A stretch of 64,000 nt of DNA from Maribacter sp. (GTDB lineage Bacteria; Bacteroidota; Bacteroidia; Flavobacteriales; Flavobacteriaceae): assembly GCA_011050675.1 (NCBI GenBank), contig DRFI01000020.1:372001-436000 (forward strand). The letters are read 5' to 3'. A model generated the notes under the pieces. That model was not told where the DNA came from. It saw only the letters and a program-made list of their open reading frames with translations, and did no database searches. How positions within the stretch are numbered: position 1 is the first letter of the stretch; each line of letters opens with the position of its first letter. This document shows positions 41,377 to 50,905 of the stretch, piece by piece. The translations under genes were made by a program, and so were the position numbers.

Positions 41377-42927
41377 GTGAATAGAGAATTAATCGTAAGA
41401 TCTAGTTCCCAAGCCGTTGACTTTGCCTTGTTGAAGGACGGAAAACTCACTGAACTACATAAAGAAGAGAATAGTAACGATTTTTCTGTTGGCGATATTT
41501 TTCTTGCTAAAATCAGAAAACCGGTGACTGGTCTTAACGCAGCGTTTGTAAACGTTGGTTATGAAAAAGATGCATTCTTGCATTACCACGATCTTGGTCC
41601 GCAACTATCTTCTATGCTTAAGTTCATAAAACAAGTGAGTACAGGAAAATTAAAGGATTACTCCTTAGGAAATTTCCCGTTCGAGACCGATATTGACAAA
41701 AACGGTGTTATAACCGATGTCATTAAAGCGAACCAATCACTATTGGTTCAAATTGTAAAAGAACCTATATCTACTAAAGGACCAAGAATTAGCTCTGAGC
41801 TATCAATTGCCGGACGTTACTTGGTTATGGTTCCTTTTTCTGACCGTGTTTCTGTATCTCAAAAGATAGCGAGCAAAGAAGAAAAAGACAGGTTAAAAAG
41901 ACTAGTTAGAAGCATTAAGCCAAAAGGGTTTGGTGTTATAATCAGAACAGTCGCAGAAGGACAAAAAGTTGCCGAGCTGGACAAAGATCTAGAAAATTTG
42001 CTGAACAAATGGACAGCAATGTGTAAAAAATTACAACGTGCTCAAACACCATCTAAAGTATTCGTAGAACTCAATAGAGCATCATCTATTTTAAGAGATG
42101 TATTTAATGATAGTTTTACCGGTATACATGTTGATGACGACACCTTATTTAATGAAATCAAGGAGTATGTAGCGGAAATCGCTCCTGAAAAGGAGAGCAT
42201 CGTTAAGCACTACAACAACACTAATGTGCCTATTTTTGAAAAATTTGGAATCGAAAGACAAATTAAAACGTCTTTTGGCCGTACTGCCGCAATGAGCAAA
42301 GGCGCCTATTTAATTATAGAGCATACCGAAGCACTTCACGTAATAGATGTAAACAGTGGTAATAGATCTAATAAAGCCAAAAATCAAGAAGATACTGCCC
42401 TAGAGGTAAATCTTTTATCCGCATCGGAAATTGCAAGGCAATTACGCCTTCGTGATATGGGCGGAATTATAGTGGTAGATTTTATCGATATGATAAAACC
42501 ACAACATAGAAAAAGGCTTTTTGAACATCTTAGAGATGAGATGCAAGACGATCGTGCCAAGCACAAAATATTACCTCCTAGTAAATTTGGTTTAATTCAG
42601 ATTACCCGACAAAGGGTAAGACCTGAAATGAATATTAAAACAACGGAAGAAGACCCTAATAACGCAGGGAAACAGGTGGAAGCACCAATTGTTTTAATAG
42701 ATAAAATTACAGCGGACCTTGAAAAACTTTTAAAAGGACCTGCAAAGGATAACAGTATATCTTTAAATATACACCCGTTCATAGCAGCATACATAACTAA
42801 AGGGTTTCCATCAATGAGAACAAAATGGTTCTTAGAATACAAAAGATGGATTAAAATTCAGCCGCGCGATGCGTATACGTATCTTGAGTACCGTTTTAAA
42901 AATAAAGACGGCAAAACAATATATTAA
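41377..42927 (+). CDS. rng: Ribonuclease G (RNase E/G family)
   Basis: 516 residues, starting at GTG (41377). S1 domain with the segment DIFLAKIRKPVTGLNAAFVNVGYEKDAFLH (read in parts), then the RNase H-like catalytic domain with DVNSGN and VVDFIDM carrying the metal-binding Asp residues, and GLIQITRQRVRPE. The usual zinc-link CPxCxG of RNase E is absent. It processes rRNA and mRNA ends. Located after HU, as in other Flavobacteriaceae. Confidence 0.97.
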   Translation: MNRELIVRSSSQAVDFALLKDGKLTELHKEENSNDFSVGDIFLAKIRKPVTGLNAAFVNVGYEKDAFLHYHDLGPQLSSMLKFIKQVSTGKLKDYSLGNFPFETDIDKNGVITDVIKANQSLLVQIVKEPISTKGPRISSELSIAGRYLVMVPFSDRVSVSQKIASKEEKDRLKRLVRSIKPKGFGVIIRTVAEGQKVAELDKDLENLLNKWTAMCKKLQRAQTPSKVFVELNRASSILRDVFNDSFTGIHVDDDTLFNEIKEYVAEIAPEKESIVKHYNNTNVPIFEKFGIERQIKTSFGRTAAMSKGAYLIIEHTEALHVIDVNSGNRSNKAKNQEDTALEVNLLSASEIARQLRLRDMGGIIVVDFIDMIKPQHRKRLFEHLRDEMQDDRAKHKILPPSKFGLIQITRQRVRPEMNIKTTEEDPNNAGKQVEAPIVLIDKITADLEKLLKGPAKDNSISLNIHPFIAAYITKGFPSMRTKWFLEYKRWIKIQPRDAYTYLEYRFKNKDGKTIY

Positions 42928-42930
42928 TGA

Positions 42931-42964
42931 AAAAAGCGATTTCCATACGGAGTCGCTTTTTTTG
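42931..42964 (+). terminator. Terminator after rng
   Basis: AAAAAGCGA (42931-42939) pairs with TCGCTTTTT (42953-42961), followed by more T. Confidence 0.85.
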
Positions 42965-43011
42965 TTTCTAAAAAGTGACGAAGAATAAACTAATAAATCA
43001 ATTCACTTTAT

Positions 43012-44199
43012 ATGAAACAGGTACTTTCACTATTCGTTCTACTATTCTTAAGCTTTAATATTTTTTCTCAAGTTACTTTTGAACCAGGTTATATCGTCGA
43101 CAATTCTGGACAAAAAATAATTTGTCTGATTAAAAACAATGACTGGAAAAATAACCCAGAATCTTTTGATTATAAAATAGATGAAGCTGCAACCGTAGTA
43201 GAAGGAAACGTATACAACATTGCCGAATTTTCTATTGATAACGGTAAGAAATATGTAAAACAAAAATTAGAAATTGACCGGTCAAAATCGCTAGTAAAAA
43301 GGCTAAGCAAAAGTAAAGATCCTGAATTCACAACTGAAACTTTATTTTTGGAACAACTAATTGCAGGTGATGCCAATCTATACTATTATGAAGACAGTAA
43401 TTTAATTAGATTCTTTTACAACACCAATAACAGCAGCACACAGCAGCTGATTTATAAAAAATACCTTACCCCTGACAATCGTATAGGTGAAAATACAGAT
43501 TATAAAAAACAGCTTTGGGACGTACTTAAATGCGATAATCTATCTCTTAATGATGTAAAATCTACCGAATATAAAAAATCTGAATTAATAGAATTTTTTA
43601 CGCTATATAATCAATGCAAGAATCCTGATTATGTAAATACTACCGCTTCTAAAACAAATAATAGAAAAGTATTTAATTTGGGTTTACGCGCTGGTTTAAA
43701 TTCTGCTTCAATGGATTATAAGTCACCACAATCAAGCACAAATTTTAATCTTGATAACAGCTCTAGCTTAAGATTTGGTATTGAACTTGAAGCCATATTG
43801 CCATTCAATAAAAACAAGTGGTCTTTATTTATTCAACCCATGTATCAAAGTTTTAAAGGTGAAGCACAGCTAGAATTTCAAAACGTATCAGTAGATTACA
43901 AATCAATCGAAACTTCTATTGGAGTAAGACATTACTTTTTCCTCAACCCAGATTCTAAAATATTTATTAATTCAGCATTTCAAATAGACAGTGCCTTAGA
44001 TTCATATATAGATTTTGAAACTAGTAGTGATTTTAAAATTGCACCTCGTACTTCCTTTAATTTCGGATTCGGTTTTGCCCATAAAAATGCAAGTATCAAA
44101 TTAAATTACAATCCAAGAAGAGCTTTGCTTAGCAATTACGCAGCTATTTCGTCTGATTACAAAGTGCTCTCTATAGTACTTGGCTATAACTTTTTATAA
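43012..44199 (+). CDS. Outer membrane beta-barrel protein with N-terminal soluble domain
   Basis: 395 residues: signal peptide (MKQVLSLFVLLFLSFNIFSQ), an N-terminal soluble domain to about residue 200 with a FEPGYIVDNSGQKIICLI start, and a C-terminal eight-strand-type barrel (FNLGLRAGLNSASM, FRFGIELEAILPFNKNKWSLF, IETSIGVRHYFFLNP, YKVLSIVLGYNFL). The family is common in Flavobacteriaceae and unstudied. The C-terminal Leu/Phe ending supports BAM insertion. It is 39 bases before recX and may be co-transcribed. Confidence 0.8.
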   Translation: MKQVLSLFVLLFLSFNIFSQVTFEPGYIVDNSGQKIICLIKNNDWKNNPESFDYKIDEAATVVEGNVYNIAEFSIDNGKKYVKQKLEIDRSKSLVKRLSKSKDPEFTTETLFLEQLIAGDANLYYYEDSNLIRFFYNTNNSSTQQLIYKKYLTPDNRIGENTDYKKQLWDVLKCDNLSLNDVKSTEYKKSELIEFFTLYNQCKNPDYVNTTASKTNNRKVFNLGLRAGLNSASMDYKSPQSSTNFNLDNSSSLRFGIELEAILPFNKNKWSLFIQPMYQSFKGEAQLEFQNVSVDYKSIETSIGVRHYFFLNPDSKIFINSAFQIDSALDSYIDFETSSDFKIAPRTSFNFGFGFAHKNASIKLNYNPRRALLSNYAAISSDYKVLSIVLGYNFL

Positions 44200-44238
44200 A
44201 CAAGTAAAGTTACTATTGGTTTATTACTTTTGAAATGC

Positions 44239-44715
44239 ATGAATCAAAAAACAAAAGGCTACACAGTTCAAGAAGCCACTAAAAAGATTGAAAGCTATTG
44301 TGCCTACCAAGATAGGTGCCATAAAGAAGTGGTTTCTAAATTGAAAGAAATGGGTATGATTCCATTATCTGTTGATACCATAATAGCTCAACTAATCGAA
44401 GATAAATTTCTTAATGAAGAGCGCTTCGCCAAAAGCTTTGCAAGGGGTAAATTCAATATTAAAAAATGGGGAAAGAACAGAATTATTAGAGAACTGAAAT
44501 TTAGAAATATATCTAAATACAATATTACCACTGCATTAAAAGAAATTGAACCTGAAGCATATTTGACTACCCTAGATGATTTAGCAAATAAAAGACTTCG
44601 ACAGATTACCGAAACCAATATTCAAAAGCGGAGAAAAAAATTAGCTGACTACCTTTTGTACAGAGGGTGGGAAAGTCATTTGGTGTACGAAAAACTTTAT
44701 GAGCTTATAAAATAG
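44239..44715 (+). CDS. recX: Regulatory protein RecX
   Basis: 158 residues from the ATG at 44239 (an in-frame TTG at 44230 would add three). RecX modulates RecA filaments. Three-helix repeats are present: YTVQEATKKIESYCAYQDRC, LIEDKFLNEERFAKSFARGKF and LADYLLYRGWESHLVYEKL. TACTTTTG at 44225-44232 resembles a -7 element and would put the transcript start very near the ATG. RecA is not in the window. Confidence 0.93.
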   Translation: MNQKTKGYTVQEATKKIESYCAYQDRCHKEVVSKLKEMGMIPLSVDTIIAQLIEDKFLNEERFAKSFARGKFNIKKWGKNRIIRELKFRNISKYNITTALKEIEPEAYLTTLDDLANKRLRQITETNIQKRRKKLADYLLYRGWESHLVYEKLYELIK

Positions 44716-44734
44716 TATCCCTTCAACTTTCTGC

Positions 44735-45595
44735 TTATACTTTTTGACTTTTGTTAGTTCTAGAAATGGCTTTCTTATTTTTCCAATCTATCCAATCTTG
44801 CCCTTTCAACTTGCGCATTAACACGTCATAGTAACGCATTATTACAATGTTGTACGATGCTTTAGCCAAATTCTTAGGGTTGCGCGCTAATGCCCGTAAA
44901 CTCATTGAAAACCCAGGGGTGTTATATTTCATATAATGCCAATAACCTTCTGGCATATATAAAACTTCGCCGTGAGAAAGGGTCGTTTTAAACCCCTTAG
45001 CATTTTTTAATGCTGGCCACTTATCATAATCAGGATTCGAGAAATCTATGCTCTCATGTGTAATTAGAGAATGTGGGACTTTATAAAGATTCTCTGTCTC
45101 TGACTGAGGAAATAGAACTACCTCTTTTTCTCCATCGAAATGAAAATGAAATATATTAGCCAAATCGATATCGTAATGCATAAAAGTATACGAGTCTCGT
45201 CCGCCAAAAAACATCATTGGCACACCCTTCAAAAACTTTAAACCAAAATCAGGAAAGCTATAGTCTTTCTGTAAAGTGGGTACTTCTTTTAAGATATTCC
45301 AAAGAAAAATTCTGTATTTGGTAGGCTCCTTTTTTAATAGATCAACATACGCTGCCATCTTCATTTTAGCATGCGGTTCATTAAAACCATCTTTGTGTTG
45401 AACTGGCCTATCATCATAAAGAGGTACGGTTATATTTCCCGCAACTTCTTTTATATAGTCCAAATTCCACTTATTAAAAGCAGGCCAATCTATGATAGCC
45501 TGTTCTAACACCACAGGTTTTTGAGGCTTAAAATAGTCATTAATAAAGTTGTCCTTGGTAATATGACTTACCCTTGGAATATCTGTTAACTTCAA
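44735..45595 (-). CDS. Cupin-like/JmjC-domain Fe(II) dioxygenase-like protein
   Basis: 286 residues. The cupin_8/JmjC fold: VVLEQAIIDWPAFNKWNLDYI near the start, the metal-binding HxD in FMHYDIDLANIFHFHFDGEK and the distal His in EGYWHYM. Such proteins are 2-oxoglutarate dioxygenases, some of which hydroxylate ribosomal proteins. The only sensible start is TTG at 45595, directly after an in-frame stop. Convergent with recX. No substrate can be named. Confidence 0.88.
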   Translation of the reverse strand: MKLTDIPRVSHITKDNFINDYFKPQKPVVLEQAIIDWPAFNKWNLDYIKEVAGNITVPLYDDRPVQHKDGFNEPHAKMKMAAYVDLLKKEPTKYRIFLWNILKEVPTLQKDYSFPDFGLKFLKGVPMMFFGGRDSYTFMHYDIDLANIFHFHFDGEKEVVLFPQSETENLYKVPHSLITHESIDFSNPDYDKWPALKNAKGFKTTLSHGEVLYMPEGYWHYMKYNTPGFSMSLRALARNPKNLAKASYNIVIMRYYDVLMRKLKGQDWIDWKNKKAISRTNKSQKV

Positions 45596-45672
45596 TTACA
45601 CATGGTTTTTTAGGGAAGCCAAAGGTAATTAACGATAAGAAAACAATTTCTTAAAAATGTATTAATATGAAC

Positions 45673-46767
45673 TTAGTCAACAATTTTAGCTTTTTGCTTG
45701 GCAGTTTCATTACGCTCAATAGAATGCCCTGGTCTAGTCCATTTTGGTTTTTCACCTAAAGATTGAATTTGAGAATCTGCTGCTTCCACTGTTTTTGGCT
45801 GCGATACTTTTGTAAATGCTTTTTGTGGGTTTAATCCCAACATTTTAAACATTGCCATATCCTCATTAACATCAGGGTTAGGAGTCGTCAATAATTTATC
45901 TCCTGCAAAAATTGAGTTTGCCCCTGCAAAGAAACACATTGCTTGTCCTTCTCTACTCATTTCTGTACGACCGGCAGATAAACGCACTTGAGTCTCTGGC
46001 ATAACTATTCTAGTTGTAGCCACCATACGAATCATATCCCATATGGACACAGGCTCAATATCTTCCATTGGCGTACCTTCTACGGCTACTAATGCATTTA
46101 TTGGAACAGATTCTGGCTGAGGATTCAATGAAGTCAAAGCTACCAACATACCCGCTCTATCTTCTAATTCTTCACCCATACCAATAATACCACCACTACA
46201 AACGGTAACATTACTTTTACGAACATTTTCTATAGTATCTAAACGATCTTCAAATGCACGAGTAGAGATAACATCTTTATAGTAATCTTCTGAAGTATCT
46301 AGGTTATGATTGTAAGCGTATAAACCTGCTTCAGCCAAACGCTTAGCTTGGTTTTCTGTAATCATACCTAACGTACAACACACCTCCATGTCTAGTTTAT
46401 TAATGGTACGAACCATTTCTAGAACTTGATCAAATTCTGGGCCATCTTTTACATTTCTCCATGCAGCTCCCATACAAACACGAGAACTACCAGAAGCTTT
46501 TGCTCTTAATGCCTGAGCTTTTACTTGAGAAACGGCCATAAGATCGTTCCCTTCAATATCTGTATGATAACGAGCAGCTTGAGGACAATACCCACAATCT
46601 TCAGGGCAACCGCCTGTTTTTATAGAAAGTAATGTAGAAACTTGTACTGTATTTGGGTCATGATTTTTCCTGTGCACAGTTGCAGCTTCATAAAGTAGCT
46701 CCATTAAAGGCTTGTTATATATTTCTAGGATTTCTTCTTTTGACCAATTATGTCTTGCTTCGCTCAT
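45673..46767 (-). CDS. bioB: Biotin synthase
   Basis: 364 residues. Radical SAM enzyme inserting sulphur into dethiobiotin. The radical SAM motif GGCPEDCGYCPQ gives CxxxCxxC; the [2Fe-2S] cluster ligands lie in MGAAWRNVKDGP / CCTLGMIT / the RLSAGR arginine. The C-terminus (SIERNETAKQKAKIVD) extends beyond the E. coli length. It is 113 bases downstream of the ketoacyl synthase gene and probably the last gene of bioA-KS-bioB. Confidence 0.99.
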   Translation of the reverse strand: MSEARHNWSKEEILEIYNKPLMELLYEAATVHRKNHDPNTVQVSTLLSIKTGGCPEDCGYCPQAARYHTDIEGNDLMAVSQVKAQALRAKASGSSRVCMGAAWRNVKDGPEFDQVLEMVRTINKLDMEVCCTLGMITENQAKRLAEAGLYAYNHNLDTSEDYYKDVISTRAFEDRLDTIENVRKSNVTVCSGGIIGMGEELEDRAGMLVALTSLNPQPESVPINALVAVEGTPMEDIEPVSIWDMIRMVATTRIVMPETQVRLSAGRTEMSREGQAMCFFAGANSIFAGDKLLTTPNPDVNEDMAMFKMLGLNPQKAFTKVSQPKTVEAADSQIQSLGEKPKWTRPGHSIERNETAKQKAKIVD

Positions 46768-46880
46768 ATAATCTTAGGTTGTTACCAGGGTTCAAAAATA
46801 ACTGAATTTAAATTGAAAAAATAATTGGGAGGTTTTAAATTAATCTGATGACCCTTAAATCAATCATTATTTATTACTAT

Positions 46881-48074
46881 TTACTTATTTCTTGAAATTA
46901 AAATACTCACCGCATTTCCACCAAATCCTACAGCATTTACGAGTATTTTATTTAAGCTTTCGCTACGCATTTTAGTTTCTAGAAATGGAACTGAAATCAT
47001 CTGGTTATGCTGTAACATCAAAACTGCCAACTCTAAATTAAGCATCCCAGAGGTAGCGAACGTATGCCCTATTTTCCATTTGTTAGTAGTTAATTGAGGA
47101 GCATTATCTCCAAAAACCTCTTGAATAGCATTGAATTCTGACGAATCTCCTTTTAAAGTACCTGGCGCATGCATTACAATTGCATCGACCTCAGCAGGAT
47201 CTATATCGCCCATTGCCATTTTCATAGACTTCTGAAAACATAAAGCATTAGCAGATATTGAGGTGTTATGTTTTAATATTTCTGTGGCATAACCTACACC
47301 ATCAATTGTTGCTAAAGAATTCTTTACAATTCCGGTTTCTAAACATGCTACTGAAGCAGCTTCACCCAAAATCATAGTATTATATTCTTTATTAAGATTT
47401 AATGCTTGGCAAGGGTAGTCTCGGCTAAGCTCAACTACCGAAGTAGAATTAGACTCGGGCGCTTTTGCGTAAATTTTCAATGCCTTCATTTGGGCAATTG
47501 TAAAGTTAGTTAAAGGAGCCTCACTTGCACCTACCAAGAATTTACTTGCCATACCACTATTAAGCCATGCTACTCCGTTCAATACCGAATGCAATCCCGT
47601 TGAACAGGTGATGGAATGTGAAATTTCTGGACCAGTAGCTCCTAAATCATGAGATACCCACGAAGAAATGTTACCCAACGTGGTGGTAGGCGAGCTTAAG
47701 GTAGATGTAATGCCCGTTTCTAAATATTCTGCATGGTACTGCTCAAATAACTTTGTTGCTCCTCTAGAGGAGCCCAAATTAATTCCGAACTCCGAAGTGC
47801 TTCCCCAACCAGATTGCTGCACCGCCAATCTAGACGCCACCATTGCGAATAGCACACTATCATCTAACTTTTTATATTTATTATCAGAATTTCTAAGTTC
47901 TTCGACTTTAATTTTTGCAGAGGATGACAATGGCGCAACCCAAGACTTACCTCCATTTTCTTCTGCTAAAGAAAAATAATGATCGTTATTTTGATATGCC
48001 TTCCAAGCTTCTTCTATTGTACTTCCCAGGGGAGATAAGGAGGCAATTGCCGTTATGGATATTTTTTCTTTCAA
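46881..48074 (-). CDS. Beta-ketoacyl synthase in the biotin cluster
   Basis: 397 residues, FabF-type condensing enzyme. The catalytic triad is complete: Cys in SITCSTGLHSVLNG, His in IVMHAPGTLKGD and His in KWKIGHTFATSG. The start is TTG at 48074, as no nearby ATG exists. It sits 8 bases after bioA and upstream of bioB, an arrangement seen in Flavobacteriaceae. Its role is probably in making the pimeloyl precursor of biotin, in place of or beside housekeeping FabF; that is inferred from position only. Confidence 0.9.
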   Translation of the reverse strand: MKEKISITAIASLSPLGSTIEEAWKAYQNNDHYFSLAEENGGKSWVAPLSSSAKIKVEELRNSDNKYKKLDDSVLFAMVASRLAVQQSGWGSTSEFGINLGSSRGATKLFEQYHAEYLETGITSTLSSPTTTLGNISSWVSHDLGATGPEISHSITCSTGLHSVLNGVAWLNSGMASKFLVGASEAPLTNFTIAQMKALKIYAKAPESNSTSVVELSRDYPCQALNLNKEYNTMILGEAASVACLETGIVKNSLATIDGVGYATEILKHNTSISANALCFQKSMKMAMGDIDPAEVDAIVMHAPGTLKGDSSEFNAIQEVFGDNAPQLTTNKWKIGHTFATSGMLNLELAVLMLQHNQMISVPFLETKMRSESLNKILVNAVGFGGNAVSILISRNK

Positions 48075-48082
48075 TTTCTATT

Positions 48083-49357
48083 CTAAAAGGTATCTAATGC
48101 TTCAGTAATTGTATCATAAATTTTCTGAAGTTGTGCATTTGTAATTACATATGGCGGTAGTACATAAATTGTATTCCCCAATGGTCTTAATAGTACACCT
48201 CTTTGCAAAAAGAAGTTATAAAGTTCATCCCGTAGATTACCATAACGTTCCATTTTAATCTGAAGGTCTATGGCTAATATTACGCCCATTACTCTTACTT
48301 GTTCTACTTTAATATGACTTTCAATATTAGCCGCAAATTCGGTGTGAGCCTTTTTAATATATGTTCTTCTTTCTAAGACATCAACTGAATTTAATAGCTC
48401 AATACCTGCTATTGCCGCTACACAACCTATAGGATGTGCGCTAAAAGTATGCGCATGAAAAAATCCTTTATGTACCTCATCACTTAAAAACCGATTATAC
48501 ACTTCTTGAGAACAACTAGTAATACTTAAAGGAAACATACCCGCCGTAAGTGCTTTGCTTAAACACATAATATCTGGCTTGTTCTCTAAATTATCTGAAG
48601 CGAAATCTTTTCCTGTTTTACCAAAACCGGTCATTATTTCATCTGCTATACATAATACCTCGTTCTTACGACATAATTCAATTAATTCATCTAAACCTGC
48701 AGCAGAATGAAATTTCATACCTGCCGCACCTTGTACCAATGGTTCAAAAACGAATGCCGCGCAGCTATTCTCTTTTAGTATTTGAGCTAGCTTATTTTTT
48801 ACTTCACCTATATTATCGCCTTGGGGAGTAGGTATACGAACGACTTTTAATAGAAAATCTTCGAACGGACCGTTGTAAGATGAGAGTCCTGATGCACTCA
48901 TTGCACCAAATGTATCGCCATGAAAACCATCGTCAAAAGCAATTAATGTATCTCTTCTTTCTCCGTTGTTATGGAAATATTGAAGCGCCATTTTTATTGC
49001 TGCCTCAATTGCTGTAGAACCATTATCATTAAAAAATAATTTTGCCTGATTACGAGGTAAAACTTCCATTAACTTTTCTGAAAGTTCTATTGCCGGTTCG
49101 TGAGTTAACCCGCTAAACATTACAAAATCTAATTTCTGCATCTGTTTGGTCATTGCCGAAATGATATGTTGGTTACCATGCCCATACATGACCGTATACC
49201 ATGATGCTATTCCATCAATATATTCGTTACCTTCCTCATCAAACAACAAAGCATCTTTAGCCTTTACAATTGGTAATTGCGACTTGTTTAACTTATGCTG
49301 CGTTAAGGGGTGCCATAAATGTTTTTTATCGCGAGTAGATAGATTTTCCACTTTCAT
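48083..49357 (-). CDS. bioA: Adenosylmethionine-8-amino-7-oxononanoate aminotransferase
   Basis: 424 residues. Transfers the amino group of S-adenosylmethionine to KAPA, giving DAPA. Class III aminotransferase: HLWHPLTQHKLNKS, FFNDNGSTAIEAAIKMALQY, the PLP Asp in VLCIADEIMTGFGKTG and the PLP lysine in CLSKALTAGMFPLSI. The start region reads MKVENLSTRDKKHLWHP. A likely promoter lies at 49390-49416. Heads the bioA-KS-bioB unit. Confidence 0.98.
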   Translation of the reverse strand: MKVENLSTRDKKHLWHPLTQHKLNKSQLPIVKAKDALLFDEEGNEYIDGIASWYTVMYGHGNQHIISAMTKQMQKLDFVMFSGLTHEPAIELSEKLMEVLPRNQAKLFFNDNGSTAIEAAIKMALQYFHNNGERRDTLIAFDDGFHGDTFGAMSASGLSSYNGPFEDFLLKVVRIPTPQGDNIGEVKNKLAQILKENSCAAFVFEPLVQGAAGMKFHSAAGLDELIELCRKNEVLCIADEIMTGFGKTGKDFASDNLENKPDIMCLSKALTAGMFPLSITSCSQEVYNRFLSDEVHKGFFHAHTFSAHPIGCVAAIAGIELLNSVDVLERRTYIKKAHTEFAANIESHIKVEQVRVMGVILAIDLQIKMERYGNLRDELYNFFLQRGVLLRPLGNTIYVLPPYVITNAQLQKIYDTITEALDTF

Positions 49358-49389
49358 AGAATTTATAATTCTTCATTTTATCTATCTTG

Positions 49390-49416
49390 CAAAGATCGGG
49401 AAATAAACCGCAACAA
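49390..49416 (-). promoter_or_regulatory. Probable bioA promoter
   Basis: Minus strand TTG (49416-49414), 16 bases, GATCTTTG (49397-49390), one mismatch to TAnnTTTG, 33 bases before bioA. The region is shared with the divergent glycosyltransferase gene. Confidence 0.45.
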
Positions 49417-49420
49417 AGAG

Positions 49421-50905
49421 ATGCCCTTAAAAAGAAACCAAAAAGCATTTTTAAATTTCTCTCAGATGAAAAATACATCCGTATTTTTCATTTTCTCATT
49501 TATCACTTTTTTTATTCGTTTCCCTTTTTTCTTTAGGGATTATATAGATCGCGACGAAAGCACCTTTATACTTTTAGGGCAGTCTTGGGCTAATGGCTTT
49601 TTACCTTATACACAATTGTGGGATTTAAAACCACCATTAACATTTGCCTTCTTTGCTGCAATTATATCAGTATTCGGCAAAAGCTTTATTGCTATAAGGT
49701 TTGCAGGGGTGTTACTAGTAATAATAACTGCTTATTTTACATATAAGATAGCACTGACTATCATATCTAAAAAGGCTTCTGTTCTAGTTGGTTTATTTTG
49801 CATTTTTCTATTAAGCCTTTTTGGAAGTCTACAAGGTGTTATGTCTGAACATATTTGTATTGCTTTCTTTGTTCCTGCACTTTATATTTTACAAACAAAA
49901 AAAACTGCAGGTTACTTATTCTTGGCTGGGTTACTAATGGGCGCTACTGTTATGGTGAAATTGAACATGGCATTCCCTATTCTATTTATTGGTCTATTCT
50001 TACTTTACGAATCCTTTTTTACAAAAAAAAACACCAACCTAATACACGTGTTATTATTTGGAATCGGTGTTGTAATGTTAATTTTAGTGACTATACTTCC
50101 GTATTATTTAAGCGACCAAACAATTGTATGGTGGAGATCTGTAGTCTTAGCACCCTTAGAATATACAGAAGCTAGAAGATACTCCATTCTTAAGTTAGCA
50201 CCCATTTTTGTGATTACTGGCCTTTTCTTATTCTATGCATATAAAACCAAAAATCTAAATTTTAAAAATAGAACCATACAACTACTTCTAGTTGCCATTT
50301 TAGGTGTTCTGTTTTCTTTTGTTAAAGGCGGAAGAATCAATGGTCATTATCTTATTCAACTACACCCAATGTTACTTATATTGGCGGGGATTGTCATCTA
50401 TAACTTAACATTACAACACAAACCAAAACTACCTACATACTTAGTATTTTTAGTTTTATTGATTCCTGCTGAGAGTTATTTAGAATATGCTAATGTCATA
50501 AATAACAAGTATAAGAAGGGTACATTTTTTAATGGTGAAGGTTTTTCTGCACCTCAATTCATTATAGAAAATAAATTGGAAACCAAGAACATTTTGTTTT
50601 TCGAATATCATATTGGTTATTGGAATTTAGACACACTACCACCTACAACCGCTTCTACGCACCCTAGTAATATTTGCCGAGACGAATTATTTTCATTTTT
50701 CAACAATCCAAGAAAAAACTCCATCGAAGAACTTCAGTATATAATGGAAGAATTACAACCTAAAACAGTTGTTATACGAAAGAACCGACGAATTCTAGAT
50801 AAAAAGGAGATTGAGGAAAATGAATATATAGATACCTATTTAGCCCAACATTATAAATTGTTTGCTACCGTAGATAACGCCGAAATATTACAGCGTTTAG
50901 AGTGA
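49421..50905 (+). CDS. Polytopic glycosyltransferase (GT-C/ArnT-PMT type)
   Basis: 494 residues from ATG 49421; an ATG at 49466 (MKNTSVFFIF) removes a 15-residue soluble leader and may be the true start. About eleven membrane spans. The first loop carries the acidic motif FFRDYIDRDESTFILLGQ, the place of the catalytic Asp in GT-C enzymes that use lipid-linked sugars. The C-terminal 130 residues are a soluble domain. It is on the plus strand between bioA and bioD, ends overlapping bioD by 9 bases, and has no evident link to biotin. Confidence 0.83.
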   Translation: MPLKRNQKAFLNFSQMKNTSVFFIFSFITFFIRFPFFFRDYIDRDESTFILLGQSWANGFLPYTQLWDLKPPLTFAFFAAIISVFGKSFIAIRFAGVLLVIITAYFTYKIALTIISKKASVLVGLFCIFLLSLFGSLQGVMSEHICIAFFVPALYILQTKKTAGYLFLAGLLMGATVMVKLNMAFPILFIGLFLLYESFFTKKNTNLIHVLLFGIGVVMLILVTILPYYLSDQTIVWWRSVVLAPLEYTEARRYSILKLAPIFVITGLFLFYAYKTKNLNFKNRTIQLLLVAILGVLFSFVKGGRINGHYLIQLHPMLLILAGIVIYNLTLQHKPKLPTYLVFLVLLIPAESYLEYANVINNKYKKGTFFNGEGFSAPQFIIENKLETKNILFFEYHIGYWNLDTLPPTTASTHPSNICRDELFSFFNNPRKNSIEELQYIMEELQPKTVVIRKNRRILDKKEIEENEYIDTYLAQHYKLFATVDNAEILQRLE

